64,000 nucleotides of DNA, taken from assembly GCA_025331125.1 (NCBI GenBank), contig JAOALB010000053.1:1-64000 (forward strand), read 5' to 3'. A model generated the notes under the pieces. It was not told the origin of the DNA. It made no database searches and was given only the letters and a program-made list of their open reading frames with translations. The translations under genes and the position numbers were made by a program. Source of the stretch: Mycogone perniciosa. Its lineage: Eukaryota > Ascomycota > Sordariomycetes > Hypocreales > Hypocreaceae. Positions 13,301 through 24,463 of the stretch are shown piece after piece. How positions within the stretch are numbered: the stretch's first letter is position 1; the number at the start of each line of letters is the position of its first letter.

Positions 13301-14492
13301 CGATTATGACATGATTAAGGGAGATCTCTCCTCGCAGGAGGAAGGTACTGCCTTGCCAGAAAGCCAGGGCATAGCTGAGGTAGAGCAGGCACATCATGCC
13401 GCCGACCATAACGCCCACTGCAGCCTTGAGTCGGAAGCCGAAATATTCAGCCTTTTCAAGATGCTTGTCATATTGGATCGCCAAACGATCCTGGGTTCCA
13501 AAGGCTGCGGCAGTACGAACCGAACCAAGAACTTCCTCAGCCAAGTTGCCACCAAGGCCGTAATGCTCGAGGGATTGGGTATTATTCTTCAGCATATAGC
13601 TGGAGAATATAGATCCGTTAATCAGGAGAGCAACCATGACGGTCGACAAGATCAGCGTGAGCTTCCAGTAGTGCGCAAAGGCGATAATAAAAGCGGTCAC
13701 AAACGTAGACAGGGCGCCAATTGTCATCGAGACCTTCTCGGAGATGCCGTCTTGAATAACGTTTGTGTCGGAAGTGATTCGAGTCACGATCTCACCAGCG
13801 CCAATCTTGTCGAAGAAGCCAATATTTTGGCGCAAACAGCTGTCGAGGTAATTCTGTCGAATCCTGGCCGTGATATTCTCGCCTGTGTAGATGAAGCCGA
13901 CAGTAGCAATGTAGGTGACAACGAATTGGCCGACGGCGAGATACACAAAGTACAGGACGTATCGGGCCAGTTCGTTGCTGAGCTGGCCTTGGTCAATCCG
14001 GCCTATGGTGAAATCGGAAAAGGTCTTTTGAAGGCCACCAAAGACGAGTGTCATCAAGGGAAGAGCGGCGCCGTTGGCAATGGAGCAAATAATAGCAATG
14101 ACGACAATCAAGATATCCTTGGTTGTGCTGTACCGGTAGAGAACGCCGACGCCATGTTTCAAGTCTGGGGTCAAGGCCTGCCGCTTAAGGATATCTGCTT
14201 GGTCGTCGGGCAGATGCCGGAAGGGCTCCTCGGGGTCTTCTTCCTGCTCCTCTTTGGGGTTGGGCTTCACTTTCTTGTCGTTCTTCTTCTTCTTCTTTGA
14301 CTTGGTGTCAGGGTCGGACTCATTCCCGTTGTTGCTGGATCCAAGTTCCTTTTTCTCGGGATCAGTGATGTCGGTCTTTGGCGGAGGATCCTCGGCGACG
14401 GCCAGCTCTTTGGCGACAGCAGACTCGTCATGGCTGGAGGACCGCTCCGAGGGCGCTACCTCGGGCAGCTTTTCTGAGAGATCAATGCCCAT
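10328..14492 (-). CDS. ABCB-type multidrug/lipid exporter (MDR1/Pmd1-like), full length
   Basis: Exons 14492-12623 and 12567-10328 join in phase 1 across a 55-nt intron (GTGGGC...TATAG) lying just before the first Walker B motif, giving 1369 residues. Order: acidic and lysine-rich cytosolic tail (about 1-110), TMD1, NBD1 (Walker A GASGSGKST near 491, LSGGQKQR near 603, ILLLDEATSALD near 625), linker, TMD2, NBD2 (Walker A GASGCGKST near 1158, LSGGQKQR near 1262, Walker B near 1284). Both sites keep the Walker A lysine, Walker B glutamate and H-loop (AHRLST), so both look competent for ATP hydrolysis. The first ATG in frame is at 14492; upstream in-frame codons lack ATG. Known for the family: plasma-membrane or vacuolar efflux of hydrophobic drugs, toxins or, in some members, mating peptide. 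Substrate cannot be told from sequence. No biosynthetic cluster surrounds it. Confidence 0.95.
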
Positions 14493-17400
14493 GGCGGCGG
14501 TTGAAAATGGGCTCGCCAGGTGGCGACGACCGCCGTGTTCGGGGCCGCAATATATCGTATCGTTACTATCGCAAGAATCACTCAAGCCGTAGACATATCG
14601 CGCAGGGTCTGTCTGGAAGATATAGCGCTATGCGACGCTCGCGACATCCACGGGAAACGGTTCATACAAGAAGACGTGACGAAATAACGACGATGGAGGA
14701 GAGAGCATAGGTCGGGTGAAAGTGAAAGCGAAGTCGCATGGAAAAGTACCAGGCAGTGCTGCTGCAGCTCGCCTTGAGTACATGTAATATTGCGAAAGGC
14801 CTGTCAGAAGGAACCGACCAACACGCCCCCCTCCAGGCCCAGCCAGACATCCGCGTATCCCCTTAACAAGCAGGGACTGCGCCGAGAGAAATCCACAACG
14901 GCCTCTGGCGAATTGCTTGTTTTAGCGTTACAACCTGCCCGAAGACACGAGGGCCGCATTGTGTTGGTTGATACTCGTACGGAGTACTCGTGCATACCTA
15001 TCCCTATCAGACAGACGAGTGGGACGAAAATCTTCCTTGTCAGCGACACGGGTGGACCCAATGACGCCTGGCCCATACGAGTAAGCCTGGGCAGGGCAGT
15101 CCAAGGGGATACGCACTGTGCGGAGATCACTGGCAAAGGTCTATCAATGCGGTCGGTTTTGGTGCGGGTACGCCATCCCCCCCAAAGGTCTCTTGGAAGA
15201 CTCCGCTAGATGCTGCGAAGATCACACTGTGCGCTAGCGCACTTCTATTTAGTGGCGTGATGGATCCCCCAGTAGTGTATTTCCGTTTACGGTAATCGTG
15301 AGTAGTTTCGTACACTCTGTGTTTTTCTTGGGAATTGGGAATTGGGGTTTATTTGAAAAGAAAGGTAAGCGTACGAAAGACGGAGTAGAAACATCGATAT
15401 CTACTTCGTAGCACACATGCGTACCACAAACAGCTTATGGTTACCTCTTATCTATTGTTGAAGGCGTGTGCATGAATAATATGAATAACGCCCATATTAC
15501 GGCCGCCATGTCAGTACAGTACGAGTGGGAGTACGAGTAGTACCACCATCTGTTTTCTTCTGTTGTCAAGACGTTTCGTTTAGACCGCGCGGGCGGGTCC
15601 CGTTTGCAGCCGGGACTAAGGTCGGCCGGTAATCTTATTGTCGGCTTTGTTTTGGTTTTACTTTTCTTGTTCCTCTGCTCCTCGAATACGTACTATGTCC
15701 TACAGCAACGAGTACAGAGTGCATTTTGTCCTTTCCACTGAGACATGCTGCTTCTTGTCTTCTTCTCTTGCTACCTTTGCCCCTCGTATTGAAACCAATA
15801 ATTATGCATCGTGCATGACTCCTCGGTTGTGGCGGTTCCGATGCTGACTCTCCTATCTATCACCATGATATTTACTTCGTAGTACGAACTACTCCGTACT
15901 ACCTGTAAATGTTTTTTGTCACTGTTGTACTTCGTACTCACGGTGGGAGCGATGTGGCTTTTCTGCAAGGGACATCTTCCGGTACAATACGGAGTAATAC
16001 GTACGATATGCATCTCGCCACTGTGGATTTCTCCTCCAACGGATCGAATTTCCACTCTTGGCCCTGTGGCACAGTCAGCCAACCAAGAACCAGATGTTAA
16101 CACGCCCCTGATTTACCTACAACTCCGGATCCCAGACCCAGATCGTCCTGTCGGTCAATCACTATAATCAGTATGCCGAACTAAGGAGAGCAATGGGCTG
16201 AGTTGGTATTGTTTTCTCCTGATCCTCCGCGTCAAGGCACTTAAAACGCATCAAAACACGGAATACCGGGATATTCGACCTACCCGACAAGGCCAAAGGA
16301 TTAGGGCTGGATTCCGTGAACCCGTAATACTCGACTAATATGATCCTCGTTGCTGTCTGAGTCTGACACATCCCACCCTCCACTCATATTACGACATATA
16401 CGGTGCGCGAAGCACTGTATATGCAAAATCCACTCTGCTTCGTCCGTTTTGGTTTGGTCTATCTAGTTGATCACTGTTGATGATCCGTCTGTTCGGTCTA
16501 TGGGTTTTTTGGATCCTCACCACGCTCGTACCATGGGGTTAGACTCGTAACACGCACAATCCCATGCTGACAGAACTATGTATGTATTGGTTTCTTCGAT
16601 GTGCCTTGATCGATGGATCGTCGAGTCAGAGCTGGGTGTACCTTACATAAGAGTAAGACATCGAGACCTCTCCGTGTCACTCTTCTCTAGCCATTAGTAT
16701 ACGAACGAGTAATAGCAATTGGCCAAAATTAGGCAGGAGCTGGCGTCTCGATCTGCAAAGACAGTACGGAGTACGGAGTACAGAGTACGAGTACATATCT
16801 TCGACCGATCGAGTTCCGACTCTCTTTTACGCGCAAGCTCTGACGAAATCACGTATGTATGCAACAAGGGCCCACCTATCAAGCACATGCGCAGCTCTTG
16901 GCAGGCGGCGTGACATGCAACTCTTTTTTTTAATGTCGCGCCCGCGCGGAGTATTGGTTTCCGTTACAAGTTCCCTCACCTGCCAGTGGTTGGGGAAATC
17001 CCGTTCAAGCCGGACCGATGCTCTCTGGCGGTGCGGGCTGACGGACCGTGTCGAACTGCCGGAACCCCGAAGACAACGTCCGTGATTATCTCCATTACTG
17101 GTAGTATCTCACGTCGTTTAATGTCTACTCGTATTGATAGTGGCTATTCTACGTCATACTATTGCGCAAACGAGTGCGCCAGATGAATCCCTTGTCTGGC
17201 CATTTTAGAGTTATTACGACGTCGTATTCATTCTTCAATATCATTCCCGGTGTTCAAAAATTGTGCTGCATAGGTGTATTCCACTTGAATTTTCACCGCT
17301 TCACTTCGTATGAGTTCTAGTAGCAATACTGGCGATCTTTTATTATTAGATGTTTCGAATACAAGAAAAGAACTATGGTGGATGACGGATCCAAAAATTG

Positions 17401-17714
17401 GGTTTGCGATGGCTTATAGGGTAGGTTTGACCTCCCTCGATGCGCTGAAACAAGACAGCCAATCACAAGCAAGAATGAGGTCAACCGCAAACTTCATCCG
17501 TCATTCTAGCCTTGTTGCCTCGCCATGAACCTCATCTGGACATCGTGTCCTCTTCGCCAATAAACCTCACAGGCCAGCTATTCCCATTAGCCACACCTGG
17601 AAGCGATTTTCTTGATACGAGAAACAGAGGCGTCCACCCTCATAAACGATGTAGAGCATCCATTGCTCTCAACAATCTAGTTTCCTGTCCACAACCACGA
17701 AGCCTCAACCCAAG
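14493..17714. other. spacer between divergent ABC transporter and SARAF-like genes
   Basis: About 3.2 kb shared upstream DNA. No recognisable coding sequence. TACGGAG elements occur near 14978-14990, 15885-15900, 15975-16000 and 16764-16794. The sequence just before 17715 is C/T-rich, consistent with a fungal 5' leader. Confidence 0.55.
16764..16794. repeat. degenerating tandem GTACGGA array
   Basis: Consecutive units GTACGGA, GTACGGA, GTACAGA, GTACGA and GTAC form a short array that decays towards one end, suggesting expansion of a heptamer by slippage followed by mutation. Confidence 0.75.
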
Positions 17715-18620
17715 ATGCTCCTCGATACACTCTCTCTCCTCCTCCTCTCCAGCTCCTCCCTCGCCGCTCGCCCCAAAAATGCCATTCTCCTCTCCGAAGT
17801 CCGCTCTCTCACCCTCCGTGGCAACGGCGCCAAAACCACCAACCGTCGTGTCACCCCCGTTCCCCAGCTCAAATGCATTTCCTCCGCCCCCATTTGCAAT
17901 ATCTACTCTATCGACGTCATGCGCTGCACCAACCAAGGCTCCTCCTACGGTGACGAGGATATCGAGTGGAGCTGCACTGCCTCCCTCCCCGAGGAACTCA
18001 AGCTCGGCAGTACAGACGTCATCTGCGAGGGCTACGCTTCGGCTGAAGATCCATATGTCCTGAAAGGCAGCTGCGCTGTTGAGTACAAACTCGCGCTCAC
18101 TGAAAAGGGCGAGAGGAAATATCCTAGTATTGCCAACCCCAGGGGCTTGTTCAACGACGGCGAAGGAGGTACGGATTGGTCTGCCTGGCTTTTCACAGTG
18201 GTATTCGTAGCAGTCCTAGCATGGATTATCTACTCTGCCTGCTACGGTGACAGAGGTACAGGGCAACAACAACAACCACGAAGAAGGGGAGGGGGCGGCG
18301 GCGGTGGTGGGGGCGGATGGAATCCGGGATGGGGACCTGGCAACGATCCTCCGCCGCCCTATCCCGACCCGAAGCCCTATTCAACCCAGCAAGAAGGATG
18401 GAGGCCGGGTTTCTGGTCTGGTCTTGCTGGTGGCGCTGCTGCTGGCTACGCAGCTGGGAGTCGCAATCGGAATGACGGTTACCGGCGTGGATGGGATACT
18501 GGTCCTTCTTATCCAAGAACTTATCCCTCGTCCAGCTCCAGCTCCAACTCCAACTCCAACTCTGGAACCGGCTCTGCTCGATATGAGAGCACAGGGTTCG
18601 GCTCCACTCGTCGCCGATAG
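17715..18620 (+). CDS. SARAF-like store-operated calcium entry regulator
   Basis: Single exon, 301 residues. Residues 1-18 form a signal peptide (Leu/Ser-rich). A luminal domain of about 135 residues with six or more cysteines follows (for example KCISSAPICNIYSID and MRCTNQGSSYGDEDIEWSC), then one transmembrane helix at about 155-177 and a cytosolic tail rich in Gly, Pro, Tyr and Ser with a ten-glycine run. This order and the luminal cysteine motif match SARAF (TMEM66), the ER protein that limits STIM/Orai calcium entry in animals. Fungi keep SARAF-like proteins although a STIM/Orai pair is generally not recognised in them, so the fungal role is open. The start at 17715 has A at -3 and directly precedes the signal peptide. 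The gene converges on BRE1 (446 bp gap). Confidence 0.85.
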   Translation: MLLDTLSLLLLSSSSLAARPKNAILLSEVRSLTLRGNGAKTTNRRVTPVPQLKCISSAPICNIYSIDVMRCTNQGSSYGDEDIEWSCTASLPEELKLGSTDVICEGYASAEDPYVLKGSCAVEYKLALTEKGERKYPSIANPRGLFNDGEGGTDWSAWLFTVVFVAVLAWIIYSACYGDRGTGQQQQPRRRGGGGGGGGGGWNPGWGPGNDPPPPYPDPKPYSTQQEGWRPGFWSGLAGGAAAGYAAGSRNRNDGYRRGWDTGPSYPRTYPSSSSSSNSNSNSGTGSARYESTGFGSTRRR

Positions 18621-19066
18621 AAATACTACTACCTCCGTCTCCTTTACCCTCTAGTCGTCAACGTCACTTAAGCGGTATGTCAAATGTTTTGGGTCGGCAC
18701 AGCGCAAATTGCGAGCTCTGTTTATCCAACCCCTCAAACTCCTCGCGGAGTCCCCCTGGGCTTGTCATCCTCGATATTATGTACACAATTGGAAGCACTG
18801 CTCATACCCTCCCTGCCCATAAAAATACACTTGTACAATGTCCAAACACAAGCAGCCCCCCTACCACACAGAAAGGGGCTGCCAAGAATTCATGTCCGGT
18901 TCGCCTGAGGGCGACAATCCACGCGGCCAACTGTGTGCCAGGGGTGCCTGGGATTGCCCTCGTAAATACCAATAATCTTCTAGCCATTGCTCGGCAAAAA
19001 TGTAGAAATAAAATAAACATCGAGAGACTCCGCGACGAGACAAGCAGAAGGTAGTTTGGCGTATTA
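18621..19066. other. 3'-3' spacer, SARAF-like / BRE1
   Basis: 446 bp between convergent stop codons. It should contain both transcript ends; I see no gene and no obvious strong hairpin. Confidence 0.6.
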
Positions 19067-21741
19067 CTAGTTGTGAACTTGCATGACGTCCATTTTATCG
19101 AACGCTCGCGAGCAGCTTGGGCATTTGCGCATGCGATTGCTGATGCGGTCGTCCACGCACTTATTGCAAAAGAGGTGACCGCATGTTTTCAAGGCCGTGT
19201 TTTTGAAGTTGGTTCGGCAGACTGTACACAGGGCCATCGTCTGTTCCGTCATATTAGTGCTCAAGTTTTCCCATCAACAAGGTACGGTAGCAAAGACTCA
19301 CCCGAAGCATCTCTTCCTCTTCCGAGGAGTTGCTCATTGCCTTGTTCTTCCAATTATCCCGGTCCTTTTGCAGATGCTCAATCCGCACCTTGAGCTTCTC
19401 CACCTCGGCCTCTTGCATCGTATTTCGTTCCCTCACTACCGCGGACGCCGAGTCTTTGGACTTGACTAGGTTGGTTAAATCTCCAACTTGCTTGCCCATA
19501 GATTCCGCCCGCCGCACCGCTTCTAGGCTCGTCGTCTCCATCTTCTTGCTCTCCGTAACTAGAGTTGCATTCGCCTGCTTCAGGTCCGCCACTTGTTTCT
19601 CCAAGTTGCCCAGCAACGTCCGGTTTTGCGACTCGAGATCCTTCAATTGAGCAATAATCTCTGCACTCTTGCCATTTTGATGCCTCAGAGACCTTATCTC
19701 GTTGTTTCTTGTATCCGCATCCTTTCGAGCCGCGAAATACTTTTGGTCAGCCTTGCTTTTTTCGGCAATAAGAATTGCGACCTTCTCCTCCAAAGCTGCG
19801 AAATCTAGCACTTTCTTTTGAGCCAGGTCCTTCATCTTCTTGTATGCCTTCTCCATGGCCGGCAACTCCTGGTTGATGGATCGGAAATCTTGCTCGAGCT
19901 TCTTGTACTTTTGCCGCAGCTCATCCTCTGTTACGCCCTGGATATCGCTCGTATCGGCCCCTTCTCGGTCTTCCACTGCCTTGAGGCGAGCTAGTTCTGA
20001 TTCCAGTGCGGAAATCCTATCGTCCTTCGCGGCAACAAGTTCCTTGATTTGCTCGAAAGATGTTCTCTCTTGCTCCATGGTCGCTTTCCGCTGAGTATTT
20101 TCCGCCAGGATCTCATCGCGGGCAGAGCGCACACGAGCCAGATCCTGATCCCTGGAGATGATATCCGCCTCGAGCTCCTGAGTGATCTGGTTGGCATCCG
20201 CCTCCAACTGGGTCCGGAATGCTGATCGTTCTGCCTGAAGCTTTTCCGCCTCCTCACGCAGCTGCTTGTTCGTCGCTTCCAGGTTGTTGATTCGCTTGAT
20301 GAGGTCTTCGTTTTGACCCTTGAACTGCTTGAATACGTCCGTTCGGATGAAATCTTCATCAGTCAATGTCTCCCGCCGCGCTTTGAGACTTGAGTTTTCT
20401 TCCTGGAGAGTCTTCATTTCTGAGAGGAGTGAATCCAACTGCTCCCTTTGCTTCGTCGCGGCAGCTGTAGCCTCCTCATATTTCACCAGCAGTTCACCAG
20501 CGCTCCCATTTACCTCATTCGACTCGGATGTACCTTCACTCGATGTGGCAGCGGGTCTCGTGGCGTTGGCAAAGGCTTGCTTCTCCAGTTTCTGGACCTG
20601 TGAACTTTTGGCACGATCCAGTTTTTTTTCGGCCTTGAAATACCGTAGCGTCGCAGCATTAAGCTGTTCTGATAGCTGATCCTTCTCATCACCCAGCCGG
20701 TCCAACTTGAGAAGATATTCCTTTTGTGCGGCTAGAAGACTGGCTATTTTGCTTTCCAGGGTGGCAACTTCCGGTGTAATATTCTCTCTTTGGGCAGCCA
20801 GGCGGGTGAGCAGAGATTCCGCCCGCGTCTTGATTGTCTTGCCCTTGTCGTGTAAATGTGCTTGGAAATCATGCAGGTCCTTAAAAACCACACCCGTGAG
20901 GTATAGGGGATCTAATGATTTGTCGATTAAACTCTGAGCATCTAGACAGGCGGTGAATTCCACATACCTGTAACCTTTGTTGTCACTGAAGTCTTTGATT
21001 CGGCCAACAGTTCTATCTCTTCCAGCACCTGTTCCAATTTTAGCCAAATATTTCAGCATCAATCGCTACCGGGGCGCATACCTGCCGCCACCATGCATCA
21101 ATGATGCGCAAATGATCGTCATGGTGTACGGATCGCTTATGCAACTCTTCCAAACGTGACTCGGCCGTGGCGGCTTTGCGACTGTATTCCTGCATTTGCC
21201 GATATATCGCCCCCTTTGTATACGCCTGATTTGCCATGTCAGCACTAAATCCCCCCAGCGGCAGTCGATGTGCAATATGTACGAAATGGGTGGAATTACG
21301 GCAGACGGTGCGTGCGGTGGAATAGTGAATGGGTAGAGCGAGTTTTGGATAACAAAGCCGTTGATTGTCGTTGCTAGGCAGCGAGCATCATCACTGGCTT
21401 GGTGAGCGCTATCATCCAGCAACAACGCCTGAAAGGCTGCAGTTGACGTGGTGAACTAAGAAAACTCGGGGCAGACAGAAATCCGAGTTGCGGACAGGAT
21501 ACATTCGCGTGTCGGGCTCTCGCCGATGAAATGGTGGTGGCAGGGGTGCGACACTTACCTCGATCCAACTCTCCTCTTTCGTTTCGAGGGCGTCGTCCTT
21601 GGCCTTTGATCCATTGACGGCAACTCTCTTGCTTGGAGGAGCGATGTCGTCCGCGCCGCTGATGGCGGGTCTCTTCCTGTCCTCCATCTTGGAAAGCGTG
21701 GATGGACGAGGCGAGGCAGATGGCGTCGTTGCAACAGGCAT
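19067..21741 (-). CDS. bre1: BRE1 E3 ligase for histone H2B
   Basis: Five exons: 21741-21559, 21225-21082, 21028-20968, 20911-19302, 19240-19067; 723 residues. Introns are 333, 53, 56 and 61 nt. The N-terminus is basic and disordered, then AIYRQMQEY...HHDDHLRIIDAWW, a hallmark of Bre1/RNF20. About 500 residues of heptad-rich coiled coil follow, and the C-terminus is a C3HC4 RING (CTVC, CGHLFCNKC, CPSC). Known role: with Rad6, monoubiquitylates H2B, needed for H3K4 and H3K79 methylation during transcription. Start: ATG 21741 is the first in frame; 21687 (MEDRKRP) is an alternative. The third intron has a second possible acceptor 30 nt upstream that would leave only 26 nt, too short to be likely. 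It diverges from BDP1 over 477 bp. Confidence 0.92.
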
Positions 21742-22218
21742 GAGAGAGCGCGTCAAGGGGAGCCGGGAATGGGATAGGATACAAAGGGGTTTGGGGGCGG
21801 GGAATTAAAAGTTAGGAGGCCTTGGAGCCAAGTCTCGTCCCTAGGCCGGTCGTGCAGGCGGTCATTCAGCAGGTCGCGTGGGATTGCGTGGTGATGTTGG
21901 GGAAACGCTGTCTGGCCAGGAGTTGAAATTTCGAAGTTGACTTGCAAATCAAAGAGGCACGTCTGCGCGCCAAAGGGGGATTAGTGTGGTGCTAGCCTGA
22001 TCAAGCATTTGCTTATCGATGCAAGTTTCGGTTGAACATCGGTTGTCACATGCAACCCCACCTGCGCAACGTTCAATTTCTGATTTCTCGGATCCCTGCG
22101 CGATGCGAAAACGAAAGTTTTGTGACTTGTGATCGCGCAGCGAGTCTCACCACTGCACTGCCATGGAACAGGATTGATCGAAAGCGCACAATCTCCGTGA
22201 ATTGACACCGAAGCCAAC
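21742..22218. promoter_or_regulatory. divergent promoter region BRE1 / BDP1
   Basis: The 477 bp between the two start codons must hold both promoters unless they lie within transcribed leaders. I could not identify a specific binding site. The only open frames in it are short and unremarkable. Confidence 0.6.
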
Positions 22219-23892
22219 ATGAGTTCCATGTTCAAGAAGAAAGGCGGTCTCGCCTTCAAGCCAAAGATTCCATCCGCTCGACCACGCCCCGCGGCCCCCG
22301 CCACCAATGTTTCAGTCACGAAGAGCATCGAGCCACAAGCCGTTGTCGATACAGCAGTAGAAGCGCCAGCTCCAACTCCAGATATTCAAGATCAGCCGAG
22401 AGAAGCTATAGCGACTGGCGATTCTGATAAGCCCGACTCCCAGGAAACTACTGAGCCGCCTGTAGTCGCATCACCACCCAGGAGCCAAGATGCAATCGCA
22501 TCAGAGCGCCAACATCAAGATTTTCACGCCGAGGTACAATCGACGATCGCAGAGACTCCGGTTGTAGAATCCAGCACACAGAGCGACTCTGTTGTGGCAG
22601 ACGAAGCCCCCCGCGAAGAATTACACACAAGTCCAAATAGGCCACCCGCAAAATTCATTCCCGACCATCACATAGCGCCAGAGCTTCGAGACGCACGACC
22701 TACTCCACAACATACCCACGACTCAGCGCCGCAAACGGCAGCGCCTGTAGCACCGAAACCGAAACCCAGAAGGAAAGCCCCGAGTGCCGTAACCGAAGAA
22801 CCTGATGGTGGTGACGATGCGGAGGCTCGTCCCAAAAAGCGACAACGGAAGACAGCACAAACTGGAGATGGCGCGACAACCCCGAAGCCTAGACAGCGCA
22901 AGGCGGCGAGTACACAAGATGGCACACAGAGTCAGACAAAGCGAGCCCGCTCGGTTACACCAGAGGATGCGGAAAGCCAGGTTGTGGATCTGCAGAAACT
23001 GAAGATGACCGATTTAACAAAAGATTTACACATTGGCAAAAAATTCAGCCGGCACGATGAACTCAGAGAACGAGAGAGGCAGTCTAGAATGCGAGCCAAG
23101 CTTAAGAAAAATGGGGACGATGCAGGCCTTGAAGAATCCGAGACACCAGAAACCACTTCAGTAGATAAGTCGGCCAAGAGTCAGAGTGCCACCCCTGTCG
23201 CCTCGTCGGCGCCAGCAGCAGAAGCGGCAGCAGCAGCGGCAGCTACATCTGGGCCTCAATTCCGCATTGTGGACGGCCAAATCATCGTCGACCAGAGCTC
23301 CCTGGTCATGGACCGCCACGCTCGAGATGACGCCGCACGAGGAGACATGGAAACCGTCGAAGAAAACGACTTCACCCGACTCATCACCAGCAGCTCCTTC
23401 ATGAACACCTCCAAACTAAAAGGACCGAACATCTGGACCGACGACGAAACTGAGCTCTTCTACCGCGGCCTGCGCATGTTCGGAACGGAGTTCGAGATGA
23501 TCTCCAAGATGTTTCCCAACAAGCAGCGACGACACGTCAAGCTCAAGTTCAACCGCGAGGAGCGCCACTGTCCACAGCGCATCAACGCAGTCCTCATTGG
23601 CGAAAAGACCATCAAGCTGGACATTGACGAGTACAAAGCCTTCACAGGCATCGAGTTCGAGTCCGTCGAGTCGATTGAGGCAGAGCAGCGCAAGATCCAG
23701 GAGGACTTTGAAGCGGAGCAGAAGCGCATCGCGGACGAACAGGCTGAGATTCTGCGCAAGAAGCGTGAGGAGCTATTCGCCGATGAAGAGGCTAACGAGA
23801 ACGGCGGAAAGAAGAAAAAAGGGAAGAAAAAGGGTAAACAAGCCGTGCAATATGGATTGAATGGCGAACCCATCGTTGCGGAAGCTTCTTGA
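22219..23892 (+). CDS. bdp1: TFIIIB component B'' (BDP1)
   Basis: Single exon, 557 residues. The first 270 or so residues are low-complexity, rich in Pro, Ala and Glu with basic patches. A short conserved stretch (KMTDLTKDLHIGKKFSRHDELRERE, residues about 262-286, given here only as its key beginning and end) precedes an alanine-rich run. The SANT/Myb domain lies at about 400-455 (IWTDDETELFYRGLRMFG, then MFPNKQRRHVKLKFNREE), followed by a charged helix and a Lys-rich tail. This is the Bdp1 arrangement: an extended SANT domain that locks TBP and Brf1 on Pol III promoters (tRNA, 5S, U6). The length is close to that of other ascomycete Bdp1 proteins. It converges on RAD23 (571 bp). Confidence 0.92.
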   Translation: MSSMFKKKGGLAFKPKIPSARPRPAAPATNVSVTKSIEPQAVVDTAVEAPAPTPDIQDQPREAIATGDSDKPDSQETTEPPVVASPPRSQDAIASERQHQDFHAEVQSTIAETPVVESSTQSDSVVADEAPREELHTSPNRPPAKFIPDHHIAPELRDARPTPQHTHDSAPQTAAPVAPKPKPRRKAPSAVTEEPDGGDDAEARPKKRQRKTAQTGDGATTPKPRQRKAASTQDGTQSQTKRARSVTPEDAESQVVDLQKLKMTDLTKDLHIGKKFSRHDELRERERQSRMRAKLKKNGDDAGLEESETPETTSVDKSAKSQSATPVASSAPAAEAAAAAAATSGPQFRIVDGQIIVDQSSLVMDRHARDDAARGDMETVEENDFTRLITSSSFMNTSKLKGPNIWTDDETELFYRGLRMFGTEFEMISKMFPNKQRRHVKLKFNREERHCPQRINAVLIGEKTIKLDIDEYKAFTGIEFESVESIEAEQRKIQEDFEAEQKRIADEQAEILRKKREELFADEEANENGGKKKKGKKKGKQAVQYGLNGEPIVAEAS

Positions 23893-24463
23893 CCAAGTTT
23901 TTTTTTACTTGTTGGTTTTTATTTTGGGACATCATGGCGGCATGAACTCGGCGTAAGGAAGATGATGGTATGATACCCCTCAGATTTTCTGAGTCCCGGG
24001 TCGGTTATTGTCGTTTTAAGGGAAACGGAAATCAGAGAGCTTTGCTTCGCGGATCAAACTAGCAATACTACGAAGAATAGCAGTAACGAGAAATACACGG
24101 TCGGTATCGAATTATTCGCTTTACCGTTTGCTCCACATACTCGCTGGAACGTGACGCAGGTCTTCCTTGGTGTTTGCCAATTTCAATATCAGCGACTTGC
24201 CCCTTATCCGTAAAAAAAACCGCGGCCCCGTGTTCATAAACTGGTGCTGGCACTCAACCTCCCAGGCATCCATGCCAACTCACGAGAGTTCTTGCTAGGC
24301 AGTTGCTCGCTCAACAGGGCCGTTCCCATAAAGTCCTCCCGCCCTAGAACACCACCAAAACGTCATAATTCCTTGCCCCAACCGTTCGACATGATCCATG
24401 AATTTCCCTTATGTTCGTTATCGTAACATGCGTTTCGAGCAGCACCGCATCTAACATCGTCTT
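23893..24463. other. 3'-3' spacer, BDP1 / RAD23
   Basis: 571 bp between convergent stops. T-rich sequence directly after 23892 may form part of the BDP1 3' untranslated region. Nothing else is recognised. Confidence 0.55.

Noticed and set aside
10328..14492. Secondary-metabolite cluster around the ABC exporter
   Set aside because: No polyketide synthase, peptide synthetase, terpene cyclase, P450 or Zn2Cys6 gene is seen on either side; neighbours are housekeeping genes.
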